Shown: positions 21,593-31,471, counted from the first letter of the stretch. The stretch: DNA of 64,000 nucleotides from Rothia mucilaginosa ATCC 25296 (GCF_000175615.1 NZ_ACVO01000017.1:186001-250000), one strand, 5' to 3'. Numbers and translations: made by a program. Notes: generated from the sequence alone by a model not told the origin.

Positions 21593-23074
21593 TTACTTCT
21601 GAGCAGCCTCTTCAGCAGGCTTCTCGGCGGCCAGTGCGCGAGCACGCTTCGCCGCATGGTGGCGGGTCAGAATCTCGTAGCCAATAGCCAGAGCGATGAA
21701 CCAGATGGGGGTCAGCGCCAGACCGATTGCGGTGTCCGGGTACAGGCTCAGGGCGTAGACCATAACAGCAAAGAAGACCAGACCAAACCAGCTCATGCCA
21801 ATACCCCAGGGCATCTTGTATACGGATGCCTCGTGGCGTTCAGGGAACTTCTTACGGTAGACCAGGTACGCAATCAGGATCATGCTCCAGGTGAAGATAC
21901 CCATCATCGACGCCACGGAGGTCACCACGGTGAACGCCTCCATAATGCCGCTACCGGCGTACAGCATGACCAGGCTGAACAGCAGCAGCACGGTGGTCAG
22001 ATACAGGGCGTTGGCGGGCACACCGTTCTTGGTGAGCTTACCCAGTGCGGAGGGGGCGGCGCCGTCGTGTGCCAGACCGTAGACCATGCGGGAGGTCGAG
22101 AAAATACCGGAGTTCGCCGAGGACGCTGCGGAGGTCAGCACCACGAAGTTCACCAGCGATGCGGCAACAGCAATGCCCGCCAGGGAGAACATGCCCACAA
22201 AGGGGCTCATGGACTTATCCAGCTTGTCCCAGGGGGTCACGGCGAGGATGGTCATCAGCGGCAGGGCGTAGAAGAGGCCAATGCGGAAGGGTACCGCATT
22301 AATTGCCTTGGGCAGGGTGCGTTCAGGGTGTTCGGTTTCCGCCACGGCGGTACCGACCAGCTCAGCACCCACGAAGGCAAAGAGCGCAATCTGGAAGGCA
22401 CCCAGGAAGCCCGTCAGGCCCTGGGTAAAGATACCGCTACCGGAGGGGCCGGGGCGATCCCAGAGGTTTGTCACAGAGGCGACGGTACCGTCGGGCGCGG
22501 TGAAGCTAAAGGCAACCATGAGCGCACCAACAATAATGAGGGCGACAATGGCGACGATTTTAATGACTGCGAACCAGAATTCGATTTCACCGAAGTTCTT
22601 CACCGAGGGCAGGTTCAGCAGCAGCAGAGCCACGATAACGGTCAGCGCCGGGATGAAGGCTGGGATTTCCGGCCACCAGTATTTGATGTAGCCGGTAATG
22701 GCAATGACGTCCGCGATACCTGTGACGACCCAGAAGAACCAGTACGACCAGCCGACGAAGAAGCCGGCGCGCAGGCCGAGGATGTCGGTGATGAAGTCGG
22801 TGAAGGACTTGTACTTGGGGTTGGAGAGCAGAATCTCGCCCATGGCGCGCAGAACAAAGTAGATGACGCTACCGATAATGGCGTAAACAAAGACGATGGA
22901 GGGGCCGGTCAGGGCGATGGTCTTTGCTGAGCCGAGGAACAGGCCGGTGCCGATGGCGCCGCCAATAGCGATCAGCTGGATGTGTCGGTAGCTTAGTCCG
23001 CGCTGAAGCTTGGAGTGCTCAGCTTCGGAGTCTAGGCCGGTGACGGAGTTGTGCTGCATTGGCTGCTGTGTCAC
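21593..23074 (-). CDS. APC amino acid permease, CycA-like (copy 2)
   Basis: A 493-residue paralogue of the downstream permease with the same landmarks: YRHIQLIAIGGAIGTGLFLG, GPSIVFVYAIIG, RAMGEILLSNPKYKSF and SSANSGIFSTSRM. The start is GTG at 23074, preceded by AGGAAAGAG; the frame is open further upstream but without a good start. The C-terminus is Ala/Glu-rich (ALAAEKPAEEAAQK), unlike copy 1. Probably an amino acid/H+ symporter. Tandem copies suggest duplication followed by specialisation. Confidence 0.9.
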   Translation of the reverse strand: MTQQPMQHNSVTGLDSEAEHSKLQRGLSYRHIQLIAIGGAIGTGLFLGSAKTIALTGPSIVFVYAIIGSVIYFVLRAMGEILLSNPKYKSFTDFITDILGLRAGFFVGWSYWFFWVVTGIADVIAITGYIKYWWPEIPAFIPALTVIVALLLLNLPSVKNFGEIEFWFAVIKIVAIVALIIVGALMVAFSFTAPDGTVASVTNLWDRPGPSGSGIFTQGLTGFLGAFQIALFAFVGAELVGTAVAETEHPERTLPKAINAVPFRIGLFYALPLMTILAVTPWDKLDKSMSPFVGMFSLAGIAVAASLVNFVVLTSAASSANSGIFSTSRMVYGLAHDGAAPSALGKLTKNGVPANALYLTTVLLLFSLVMLYAGSGIMEAFTVVTSVASMMGIFTWSMILIAYLVYRKKFPERHEASVYKMPWGIGMSWFGLVFFAVMVYALSLYPDTAIGLALTPIWFIALAIGYEILTRHHAAKRARALAAEKPAEEAAQK

Positions 23075-23578
23075 GTATTTCTCTTTCCTGCGTCGATTCG
23101 CCCTAAATTTCACTCGGGGGCGAGTCCGGGTGGTTGGTATTCGTGCATAATCCTGAACGGCGCGCCAGGAGGCGGTTCCCGCGCTTCCCGAGCCGGCGCG
23201 GTACGCTTGGGCTTGTGGGCTCCGATTTCGCGGGGCTTCCGACTTCTTGCATCGCCGATAAAGGGTTATGCAGAGAATGCATAATTTCAAATTTTACCCC
23301 CTCATACCCACACAAGTACAAGGAATACAACATCACCAGATTTTTGAGACGGGGCGATTGAGACGGGGCGAGCCTGTGGTATCTCTCAGCCTCCACCCGG
23401 AACACGCCCCGCACCACCCCTGAGCCGCCGCACTTTTGTCTGCGCGCTAAATTTCTGTGTTTCTCAGACCGGCATACGCCCGGCTAGTTCAGCGTCATGC
23501 CCGGCTAGTTCAGCGTCACGCCAGCCCCGCACGCCGCGAAACCGCACGGTGTAGCGGCGCTACGCTATTCTTTTAGGT
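23075..23578. other. Divergent intergenic region permease / trmB
   Basis: About 500 bp without a gene. It holds a 21-bp tandem duplication (23478-23519) and, near its right end, TATTCT at 23566-23571, a likely -10 box for trmB. Confidence 0.4.
23478..23519 (+). repeat. 21-bp tandem duplication
   Basis: GCCCGGCTAGTTCAGCGTCA occurs twice in tandem with one further base per unit. Confidence 0.75.
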
Positions 23579-24385
23579 ATGTCTACTGAGAACACGCAGC
23601 CTAGCCAGGCACCCGAATCCACCGAAGAAAAGGCCAAGAAGCCGGTTCCCGAGGAATTCTTCCGCCAGCCCTACTCCTTCGTCCGCCGCGGCGACCGCCT
23701 CACCGCGCGCCGCCAGAAGGCGTGGGACACCTACTCCCCCACCCACGTGCTGGACATTCCGCGCCTGCGCACCGACACCTCCGTCGCGCCCGAGGCAACT
23801 TTCGACCCGGTTAAGATTTACGGCCGTGAGGCGTACCAGGTCGTCGAGATCGGTTCCGGTCTGGGCGAGGCGATTGTGCACCGCGCAGCTGAGGTGCCCG
23901 AGGCGAACTTCCTCGCCGTTGAGGTGTACACCCCCGGCATCGCGGACCTGCTGCTGAAGATGGGCAACGCTGGCGTGGAGAACGTGCGTGTGGCTCAAGC
24001 GAACGCACCCGAACTGCTCGACAACATGCTCGAGGAGAACTCCGTGGACGAGCTGTGGGTGTTCTTCCCGGACCCCTGGCACAAGTCCCGCCACCACAAG
24101 CGCCGCCTGGTATCCCCGGCGTTCGCTGATAAGGTTGCGCGCGTGCTCAAGCCCGGCGGCATTTGGCGTCTGGCGACTGACTGGGAGGAGTACGCCCTGG
24201 TCATGCGTGAGGTTCTGGAGGCGCACCCCGACTTTGAGAACGTGAACCCCGGCGCTGGTGCGACTGAGGAGGATCCGCTGGGTGGTTGGGCTCCGCGTTG
24301 GGAGGGTCGTACCCTCACCAGCTTTGAGCGTAAGGCTCAGGAGGCGGGCCGCCGCGCGCACGATCTGACCTACCGCCGCAAGTAA
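23579..24385 (+). CDS. trmB: tRNA (guanine-N7-)-methyltransferase
   Basis: A 268-residue protein that methylates G46 of tRNA with S-adenosylmethionine. The SAM-binding motif is VVEIGSGLGEAI, the acidic strand is FLAVEVYTPG and the family signature is VFFPDPWHKSRHHKRRL. An N-terminal extension of about 65 residues precedes the core, as in other actinobacterial members. TATTCT ends 7 nt before the ATG and no ribosome-binding site is seen, so the mRNA may be leaderless. A strong hairpin follows. Confidence 0.96.
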   Translation: MSTENTQPSQAPESTEEKAKKPVPEEFFRQPYSFVRRGDRLTARRQKAWDTYSPTHVLDIPRLRTDTSVAPEATFDPVKIYGREAYQVVEIGSGLGEAIVHRAAEVPEANFLAVEVYTPGIADLLLKMGNAGVENVRVAQANAPELLDNMLEENSVDELWVFFPDPWHKSRHHKRRLVSPAFADKVARVLKPGGIWRLATDWEEYALVMREVLEAHPDFENVNPGAGATEEDPLGGWAPRWEGRTLTSFERKAQEAGRRAHDLTYRRK

Positions 24386-24447
24386 GCGGAGTAGCGCCAG
24401 TTACCGCCAGGTGGTTTCCCGCCAGCGCGCAAAGTGCATATAGGTTA

Positions 24448-24491
24448 AAGGAGGTGAGGCTCCCCGATCATTCGGGGAGCCTCACCTCCTT
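24448..24491. repeat. 44-bp hairpin, left boundary of the AT-rich island
   Basis: Two perfect 19-bp arms beginning AAGGAGGTGAGGCTCCCCG surround the loop ATCATT. It can terminate both trmB and the convergent island operon, whose last stop is 11 bp away. The right-hand copy at 26891-26934 differs at one loop base only. Confidence 0.95.
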
Positions 24492-24502
24492 AACGGTTAG
24501 TT

Positions 24503-25603
24503 TTAATAAGTTGTTTCTTCCTCAGAAGGGGGGAAGCTTGTTTCCTGTAAGTGATGAAGACGCTCCTCCTGATATTTTTCTAAAGATTCCCTCACTTGTT
24601 CCAGAAGCCTCTGCGCTTCTTGGAGAATATTTGGATTTACACCAGATTTATCATTCACATCAATTTTCTTTTTATCAAATCCTTTATATTTTCTTTCGCA
24701 AGAACTATGCTCGTATTCTTCAAATTTTTTTAGACTTTCCCCATAGTCCGAATCATTGAATATTCTATAATTTTCTAAAATTTCTTCACTTAGACTATCT
24801 CCCTTATTTTTAACCGGAATAAAAAATAAAGGAAATTTTTCAGGCCCTCCATCCCCAATAGCGCAACCCTTCAGCTCATGAAAACCGAGAAAAAGAATAT
24901 CCCTTTCCTCGCTTCCAGTTCTTAAAATACACTTCGCCAGATTAGGAGACAGAACAAAATAGTGGGGTCGAGAATGCTCGGCAATTCTAAACCCAAGATC
25001 AACCTCACGACCTATGAAGTCTACATGATAATCATTTTGAATAAATCGAAGGTCTTTTTTATAATTCGAAAAAACCTCCTCAGCAAGAAGGTCAAGAAAG
25101 GACGGATCCCCCATTTGTTTTTCAAGATATTCCTGCTTTTTCTTCTTGCCAACACCATTTTTTGCGATAAGATTCCAGGAAAAGTCCCACGGCTCCCCTT
25201 TTGATTGCAACAAGAAAGCATATCCGTGAACCCCCATAGATTCTGTAGAACTCATACCTTCAAGAGTCACAACAAATTCATTAACATATTTTTCAATATA
25301 TTGATTGAAAGAGTTATTTGATTCCTCAAATGGAATGACTCTAAAATAGATGAGCTCATCACCTCGCACTCTCCATAAAAACCATCCATCTTCACAATCA
25401 TCCCCATCTCGCGAGTCTTTGTCTCGCAAAAGAATATTAAAAGTTTCTAAAAAGTTTGCGATCTGAAATTTTCCGGACCCTGGATTTTGAACTTTCAAAG
25501 CCGTGGAACCTTCAATATCAACACCACACACAAGCACAGCCCGAGGTGTAATAACCTCGGGCTGCACCTCATTTTTTTGACGCCCCTGATTACCTTCAGA
25601 CAT
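24503..25603 (-). CDS. Class III nucleotide cyclase homologue (PycC-like)
   Basis: A 366-residue protein. Residues ~20-265 follow the class III cyclase fold: the first metal-site motif is VDIEGSTAL (D29), the second WRVRGDELIYF (D82), then GREVDLGFRIAE (D202 and R206 where classical cyclases have N-x-x-x-R), then HELKGC and PLFFIPV, the usual end of the domain. Pycsar cyclases make cCMP or cUMP on infection; that activity is inferred. The C-terminal 100 residues are charged with a coiled-coil-like stretch (~325-350). The start overlaps the upstream protease stop by 8 bp, implying translational coupling. It is strikingly AT-rich. Confidence 0.75.
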   Translation of the reverse strand: MSEGNQGRQKNEVQPEVITPRAVLVCGVDIEGSTALKVQNPGSGKFQIANFLETFNILLRDKDSRDGDDCEDGWFLWRVRGDELIYFRVIPFEESNNSFNQYIEKYVNEFVVTLEGMSSTESMGVHGYAFLLQSKGEPWDFSWNLIAKNGVGKKKKQEYLEKQMGDPSFLDLLAEEVFSNYKKDLRFIQNDYHVDFIGREVDLGFRIAEHSRPHYFVLSPNLAKCILRTGSEERDILFLGFHELKGCAIGDGGPEKFPLFFIPVKNKGDSLSEEILENYRIFNDSDYGESLKKFEEYEHSSCERKYKGFDKKKIDVNDKSGVNPNILQEAQRLLEQVRESLEKYQEERLHHLQETSFPPSEEETTY

Positions 25604-26114
25604 TACCGATTAGCCCTAAAGAACGAGCCCGAACCTCAGCAGCTGCGACAGAAACGCCAAATTTTTCAGCAACAATAGCCAAATCTTGCCCACAATTTTC
25701 ATAAATTTGTTTAAACTTGTTCTCAGGCATTAGCAAATTTGCGGCAAAAACATTTGCCTCATACTCTTGATAACCCCCAACAGCAACACTTGTCCTCCGA
25801 TAAGTAGTTTGAGGATTTTTTGAAATATTCCTCAAATAGTGAATAAAATAATGTCCAATCTCATGAGCAATAGTAAATTTTTGTCGCTTCTTCCCATCAA
25901 ATGCCGAGACGTATATCTCAAATGAATTATCATCAGGATTTACAACCATTGAATTACCATTCATCTTTATGTATCCAACCTCATACACTGTACCGCCTAG
26001 ACTTTCTACCAGCTTTACAGTATCTAGATTCAATTCTTTTTCAGATACACCTTCACCTATAAATTGATTATTCAATTTCTCAGCTATATATTTTACGAGC
26101 TGCATATTTTCCAC
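25596..26114 (-). CDS. ImmA/IrrE-family zinc metallopeptidase
   Basis: A 172-residue protein with the zinc motif HEIGH (H84, E85, H88) in TIAHEIGHYFIH, and the third-ligand segment EYEANVFAANLLMP (E119), both typical of COG2856. The C-terminus carries the family's usual helical segment LAIVAEKFGVSVAAAEVRAR. The start is GTG 26114, or ATG 26105. Such proteases normally cleave an XRE-type repressor encoded next to them; no repressor gene is present here. It is the middle gene of the island, 10 bp after the membrane gene and overlapping the cyclase gene. Confidence 0.88.
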   Translation of the reverse strand: MENMQLVKYIAEKLNNQFIGEGVSEKELNLDTVKLVESLGGTVYEVGYIKMNGNSMVVNPDDNSFEIYVSAFDGKKRQKFTIAHEIGHYFIHYLRNISKNPQTTYRRTSVAVGGYQEYEANVFAANLLMPENKFKQIYENCGQDLAIVAEKFGVSVAAAEVRARSLGLIGNV

Positions 26115-26124
26115 AATTAAACAC

Positions 26125-26664
26125 CTACCTTACAAGACTCAAAGAAATAAATACAGGAACTAGCAAAATGACATTAATAAATATAAAAAATTGAAGTCGA
26201 CCAATAGCAGAAAATTTCTCACTGGCAACGAAGCCTAATACAGATATTTGCTCACTAAGATATTCTTTTTTCTTATCTTCACTCAGGCTATCCAAATCTA
26301 CAAGTTTTTTACCGTTCACATATGAACCATAGTAAAACACATTTCGACTACTAGATTTTCCGTCGTATGCTTTCGTGTAAGGTTGTAATGCACTAAAACC
26401 ATACCCAAAAGATACTAGTACAGAAAGAGCAAATACGATGTTGGAAGTTAAAGTACAGGGGTTCCAGACATCCTGTTTAGATAGAAAATTGGGAACAAGC
26501 GCTCCATAAGCAGCGACAATAACCCCCTGCACAGTCAACAACATCTGAATCTTAGAGTCACCGTGCCTAATCCATTCAGTAAAATGCTGGATGATTTGCC
26601 ACCTCTGTTCGTAGCTCAACCCTGTCTCTTGCTCGACGTCGTAGCGGTCAATCGCCTCAGCCAT
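26125..26664 (-). CDS. PycTM/DUF5706-like membrane effector
   Basis: A 179-residue protein. Three hydrophobic segments lie at about residues 41-58 (QMLLTVQGVIVAAYGALV), 75-94 and 158-177. The pattern fits the Pycsar membrane effector family: WIRHGDSKIQMLL before the first helix, NVFYYGSYV after the second, and EYLSEQISVLGFVASEKF before the last. In Pycsar such proteins respond to a cyclic pyrimidine nucleotide and impair the membrane. ATG 26664 has the ideal ribosome-binding site AAGGAGGT. It is the first gene of the three-gene operon. Confidence 0.75.
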   Translation of the reverse strand: MAEAIDRYDVEQETGLSYEQRWQIIQHFTEWIRHGDSKIQMLLTVQGVIVAAYGALVPNFLSKQDVWNPCTLTSNIVFALSVLVSFGYGFSALQPYTKAYDGKSSSRNVFYYGSYVNGKKLVDLDSLSEDKKKEYLSEQISVLGFVASEKFSAIGRLQFFIFINVILLVPVFISLSLVR

Positions 26665-26890
26665 TTTCTTACCTCCTTCTGATGATGCTAGCGGTTGTGT
26701 GGAAGATTTCAGAGAGTATCCACCTAACCAGAAGCACTACTGCCAAATTGCTCTTTTCCCTTGAACAAGATGCCAAAAACTGCTTCTGTGTACTCACCAC
26801 TCTACCGTTTATCTAGACCCTATGCTCCCATTTTCGTCGCTGCTACGAATAATGAAGCCATTATCTTAACCCACCTGAGCTATGAGATTT
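26665..26890 (-). promoter_or_regulatory. Upstream region of the island operon with a palindrome
   Basis: About 225 bp of AT-rich sequence. A perfect palindrome, ATAATG-AAGC-CATTAT, lies at 26849-26864. TAGAGT and TAGATA sequences around 26800-26815 on the minus strand are possible -10 boxes. The palindrome could be an operator; no regulator is encoded in the island. Confidence 0.4.
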
Positions 26891-26934
26891 AAGGAGGTGA
26901 GGCTCCCCGGTCATTCGGGGAGCCTCACCTCCTT
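26891..26934. repeat. 44-bp hairpin, right boundary of the AT-rich island
   Basis: The same 19-bp perfect arms as at 24448-24491 around the loop GTCATT. It serves as terminator for hspR. The 2.4 kb between the copies is AT-rich, and the sequence outside both copies is GC-rich. Confidence 0.95.
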
Positions 26935-27081
26935 GTGTGTGGGTCTGAGTGCATGCGGGCGGGGGTCTACCCTACCTCGCTCGCACAACGCTAAGACGCA
27001 CAAGCCTATATGGGCGGCTGACTAGCGCAAATGAGCTAGAACAGCCGAACCGTTTATCCCAGTGTAGCGGGTTTAACCGGT

Positions 27082-27588
27082 TTAGCGCGGCGGCTTCGTA
27101 TCATCCGCCGTAGCCGGCTGGTGACGCTGACGGTACAGCACCACAGCCGAAGAACGCTGACGAGGCGCTGGGCGGGTACCGCGGGCAATATGCACCACGT
27201 CGCCGCTGGTACCGGCAGCGAACACGCGCTCCGCCAAGCCCAGCTTCACCTTCGCATCCTCAACCTGACGCTGCAGCGCCGCAATCTGCTCCTGCTGCTC
27301 CTCCACGAGGGACTCCAGCTCAATAATGCGGCGAATACCCTCCAGGGAGACGCCCTCCTGCGAGAGCTGCTGAATCTGCTGCAGACGGTTCACGTCACGC
27401 TGCGAATAGCGGCGCGCCTTACCGGGCGCACGCGAAGGCTGGACCAGGCCGATGCGGTCGTACTGGCGCAGGGTCTGCGGGTGCATGCCCGCCAGCTCAG
27501 CCGCCACAGAAATCACGAAAACCGGCAGGTCCACGCTGTGCAACGGCTTGCCGCTACGGGACTTAGATGATGATTCTCGAGATGCCAT
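27082..27588 (-). CDS. hspR: Heat-shock repressor HspR (MerR family)
   Basis: A 168-residue protein. The MerR-type helix-turn-helix at residues ~24-70 reads VISVAAELAGMHPQTLRQYD and RIGLVQPSRAPGKARRYS, the typical HspR sequence; a coiled coil follows (LVEEQQEQIAALQRQVEDAK). HspR binds HAIR operators and represses the dnaK operon with DnaK as co-repressor. It is the last gene of the operon, 3 bp after dnaJ. Three HAIR-like sites (28680-28700, 31420-31440, 31472-31492) fit feedback control. Confidence 0.95.
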   Translation of the reverse strand: MASRESSSKSRSGKPLHSVDLPVFVISVAAELAGMHPQTLRQYDRIGLVQPSRAPGKARRYSQRDVNRLQQIQQLSQEGVSLEGIRRIIELESLVEEQQEQIAALQRQVEDAKVKLGLAERVFAAGTSGDVVHIARGTRPAPRQRSSAVVLYRQRHQPATADDTKPPR

Positions 27589-27591
27589 GGT

Positions 27592-28584
27592 TTACTTCGC
27601 CTTCTTCAACAGATCCTTACGCGGGTTCTCCTGCGGTGCCAGTTTTACGAACTTATCGAACGCTTCCTGCGCCTCTGCGCTCAGCTCAGTGGGCAGAACA
27701 ATCTCCGGGATGACCAGCAGGTCGCCGTCGCCGCCCTTAGCCTTGAAGCCGCGGCCCTTGGCGCGCAGTCGGCGGCCGACCTGGCCGGGTGCCAGGCGCA
27801 GCTTCACGGTGGATGCGTCCGGCAGGGGCACCTCAATCACTGCGCCGTCGACGGCCTCGGCGAGGGTGACGGGCGCGCGCATAATCAGGTTGTTGCCCTC
27901 GCGCGAGTACACGGAGTCATCGGAGACGCGCACGGTGACCTTCAGGTCGCCGCCGCGCAGGCCCTTGCCGCGCAGGCGGACCTTCTGGCCGTCCTTAATG
28001 CCTGCGGGGATGCGTGCCTCGGTGTGGGAGCCGTCCGGCAGGAACACGGTCACGGTCGCGCCGGTGTATGCCTGGGCGAGGCTGATGCGGGTGCTGGTGG
28101 TGCTTTCTTCGGGGGCTGCGTGCTGTGCGCCGCCGAAGCCGCCGCCACCCATGCCGCCGAAGTCGGCGCTGGTGAAGCCTGCGGAGCGTCGGGAACCGCC
28201 AGCGCTACCGCCGAAGAGGCCACCGAGCAGGTCGTCAATGTTGATGCCTGCGCCGCCGTTGCTGAAGCCGCCGAATGCGTCCGCGCCGGGGTAGCCGGTG
28301 TAGCTACCACCGCCGAAACCACCTCCGCCGAAGCCGCCCATGCCAGATGCGCCGTAGCGGCGGATCTGGTCGTACTCTTCGCGCTGCTTCTTATCGGAGA
28401 GCACGTCGTATGCTTCCGAGATTTCCTTGAACTTCTTCTCTGCTGCGGCGTCGCCGGGGTTCAGGTCCGGGTGGTACTTGCGGGAGAGCTTGCGGTACGC
28501 CTTCTTGATGTCGCTTTCGCTTGCGTCTTCGCTGACACCCAGTGCCTTATAAAAGTCGTCGGTCAGCCAGTTTTCACTTGCCAT
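27592..28584 (-). CDS. dnaJ: DnaJ-type co-chaperone without zinc finger
   Basis: A 330-residue protein. The N-terminal J domain has the HPD motif in KYHPDLNPGD, followed by a Gly/Phe-rich linker (GGFGGGGFGGGSYTGY) and a C-terminal substrate-binding region. The four C-x-x-C-x-G-x-G zinc repeats of type I DnaJ are absent, so it is a type II/CbpA-like protein even though it occupies the dnaK operon. It stimulates the DnaK ATPase. ATG 28584 has AGAAGGAG upstream. An internal promoter with a HAIR-like site lies about 100 bp before it. Confidence 0.93.
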   Translation of the reverse strand: MASENWLTDDFYKALGVSEDASESDIKKAYRKLSRKYHPDLNPGDAAAEKKFKEISEAYDVLSDKKQREEYDQIRRYGASGMGGFGGGGFGGGSYTGYPGADAFGGFSNGGAGINIDDLLGGLFGGSAGGSRRSAGFTSADFGGMGGGGFGGAQHAAPEESTTSTRISLAQAYTGATVTVFLPDGSHTEARIPAGIKDGQKVRLRGKGLRGGDLKVTVRVSDDSVYSREGNNLIMRAPVTLAEAVDGAVIEVPLPDASTVKLRLAPGQVGRRLRAKGRGFKAKGGDGDLLVIPEIVLPTELSAEAQEAFDKFVKLAPQENPRKDLLKKAK

Positions 28585-28670
28585 GTTGTGTTTCTCCTTC
28601 TGCGGTGATGCGCCGCCCTCCTCGGTTACGGGACGGCTTGCAGGGGCACCGCGTACTTGTCTTAATACTC

Positions 28671-28700
28671 TATATAAAAGTTTAGTCTACTTGACTCAAT
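28671..28700 (-). promoter_or_regulatory. Internal dnaJ-hspR promoter with an overlapping HAIR-like site
   Basis: On the minus strand TTGAGT (28694-28699), a 17-bp spacer and TATATA (28671-28676) form a good promoter. The -35 overlaps GTTTAGT-N7-ACTCAAT (28680-28700), which matches the HAIR consensus CTTGAGT-N7-ACTCAAG at 11 of 14 positions. Confidence 0.6.
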
Positions 28701-28810
28701 TTTGAAAGGGCTGAGCCCAAAAAATTGCACCCCTACAAGCCTTCTCGCCGCCACCACAGCTCGCCACAGCCCGGATAAATAACCCAGGCAAACAGTTCAG
28801 GCAAACAACA

Positions 28811-28846
28811 GAGCGGGCACTCCCCCACCAGGGAGAGCACCCGCCC
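28811..28846 (-). terminator. Imperfect hairpin after grpE
   Basis: The arms around GCGGGCACTCCC and GGGAGAGCACCCGC form a bulged stem between grpE and dnaJ. It may attenuate read-through, consistent with the separate dnaJ promoter. Confidence 0.45.
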
Positions 28847-28882
28847 GTCGTTAGTTATTCAGCCAATGCTTAGCCGGCCACC

Positions 28883-29461
28883 TTACGGTGCGACAGCCAC
28901 AGCCACCTGCGCGGTACGAACCACGCGGTCGTTCACGCGGTAGCCGTAACGCAGAACCATGGAGACATGGTCCTCAGCCACCTCGTCGGTGGGCTGCTGC
29001 AGTACTGCTTCGTGGATGTTCGGGTCGAAGGCGTCGCCTACTTCACCGAAACGCTCCACGCCCTGCTTGCCGAGCAGCTCTTCGAGCTTGGTAGCGATGG
29101 AGGCGAAGGGACCTTCCTGCAGGTCGCCGTGCTTGCGTGCGGCGTCGATATCGTCGAGCACCGGCAGCAGTGCGCCGACCAGGTCACCGATTACGAAGTT
29201 TCGCAGCTGCTCCTTTTCGCGGGCGGTGCGGTTCTTGTAGTTGGTGAACTCTGCCTGCAGGCGAAGCAGGGAGTCCAGGCGCTCTGCGGCGAGTGCCGCA
29301 TCCGCAGATTCTGCTTCTACGGCGTCCTGGAGCTCAGCCTCGACGGCTTCCGCAGCTTCTTCGGCGGTTTCGACCGATTCAGCTTCGGGGTGGCCTTCCG
29401 CTGCGGGGGCGTTGAATGCCTCCTCCAGCGGGTCGGGGGTGGTGTTTTCCTGCTCAGCCAT
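28883..29461 (-). CDS. grpE: Nucleotide exchange factor GrpE
   Basis: A 192-residue protein. The N-terminal third is acidic and Glu/Ala-rich, the coiled-coil helix contains LLRLQAEFTNYKNRTAREKE, and the C-terminal beta domain has GVERFGEVGDAFDPNIHEAV and VVRTAQVAVA. GrpE releases ADP from DnaK. It starts 2 bp after the dnaK stop, so the two are translated from one message. Confidence 0.96.
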   Translation of the reverse strand: MAEQENTTPDPLEEAFNAPAAEGHPEAESVETAEEAAEAVEAELQDAVEAESADAALAAERLDSLLRLQAEFTNYKNRTAREKEQLRNFVIGDLVGALLPVLDDIDAARKHGDLQEGPFASIATKLEELLGKQGVERFGEVGDAFDPNIHEAVLQQPTDEVAEDHVSMVLRYGYRVNDRVVRTAQVAVAVAP

Positions 29462-29463
29462 GA

Positions 29464-31317
<1,854 letters not shown>

Positions 31318-31419
31318 TCAGTGCCCCGCTTCTTCTAATGCGAGGCGGGTTAGTTTGAAAGTTTTGGAGGCGGTCGGTGCTGCGCGTGCCGCCCCGTGTG
31401 GAGTGGTCTGCGCGGCTCC

Positions 31420-31440
31420 CTTGAGCCTCATGTACTCAAG
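31420..31440 (-). promoter_or_regulatory. HAIR operator 1 (HspR site) at dnaK
   Basis: CTTGAGC-N7-ACTCAAG, 13 of 14 matches to the HAIR consensus. It overlaps the 3' side of the -10 box and the likely transcription start of dnaK. Confidence 0.88.
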
Positions 31441-31467
31441 TATGCACCCTCTCAGAGGGTGTGTCAA
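31439..31467 (-). promoter_or_regulatory. dnaK promoter
   Basis: TTGACA (31462-31467), a 17-bp spacer and CATACT (31439-31444) on the minus strand. The promoter lies between the two HAIR operators. Confidence 0.8.
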
Positions 31468-31471
31468 TAGG

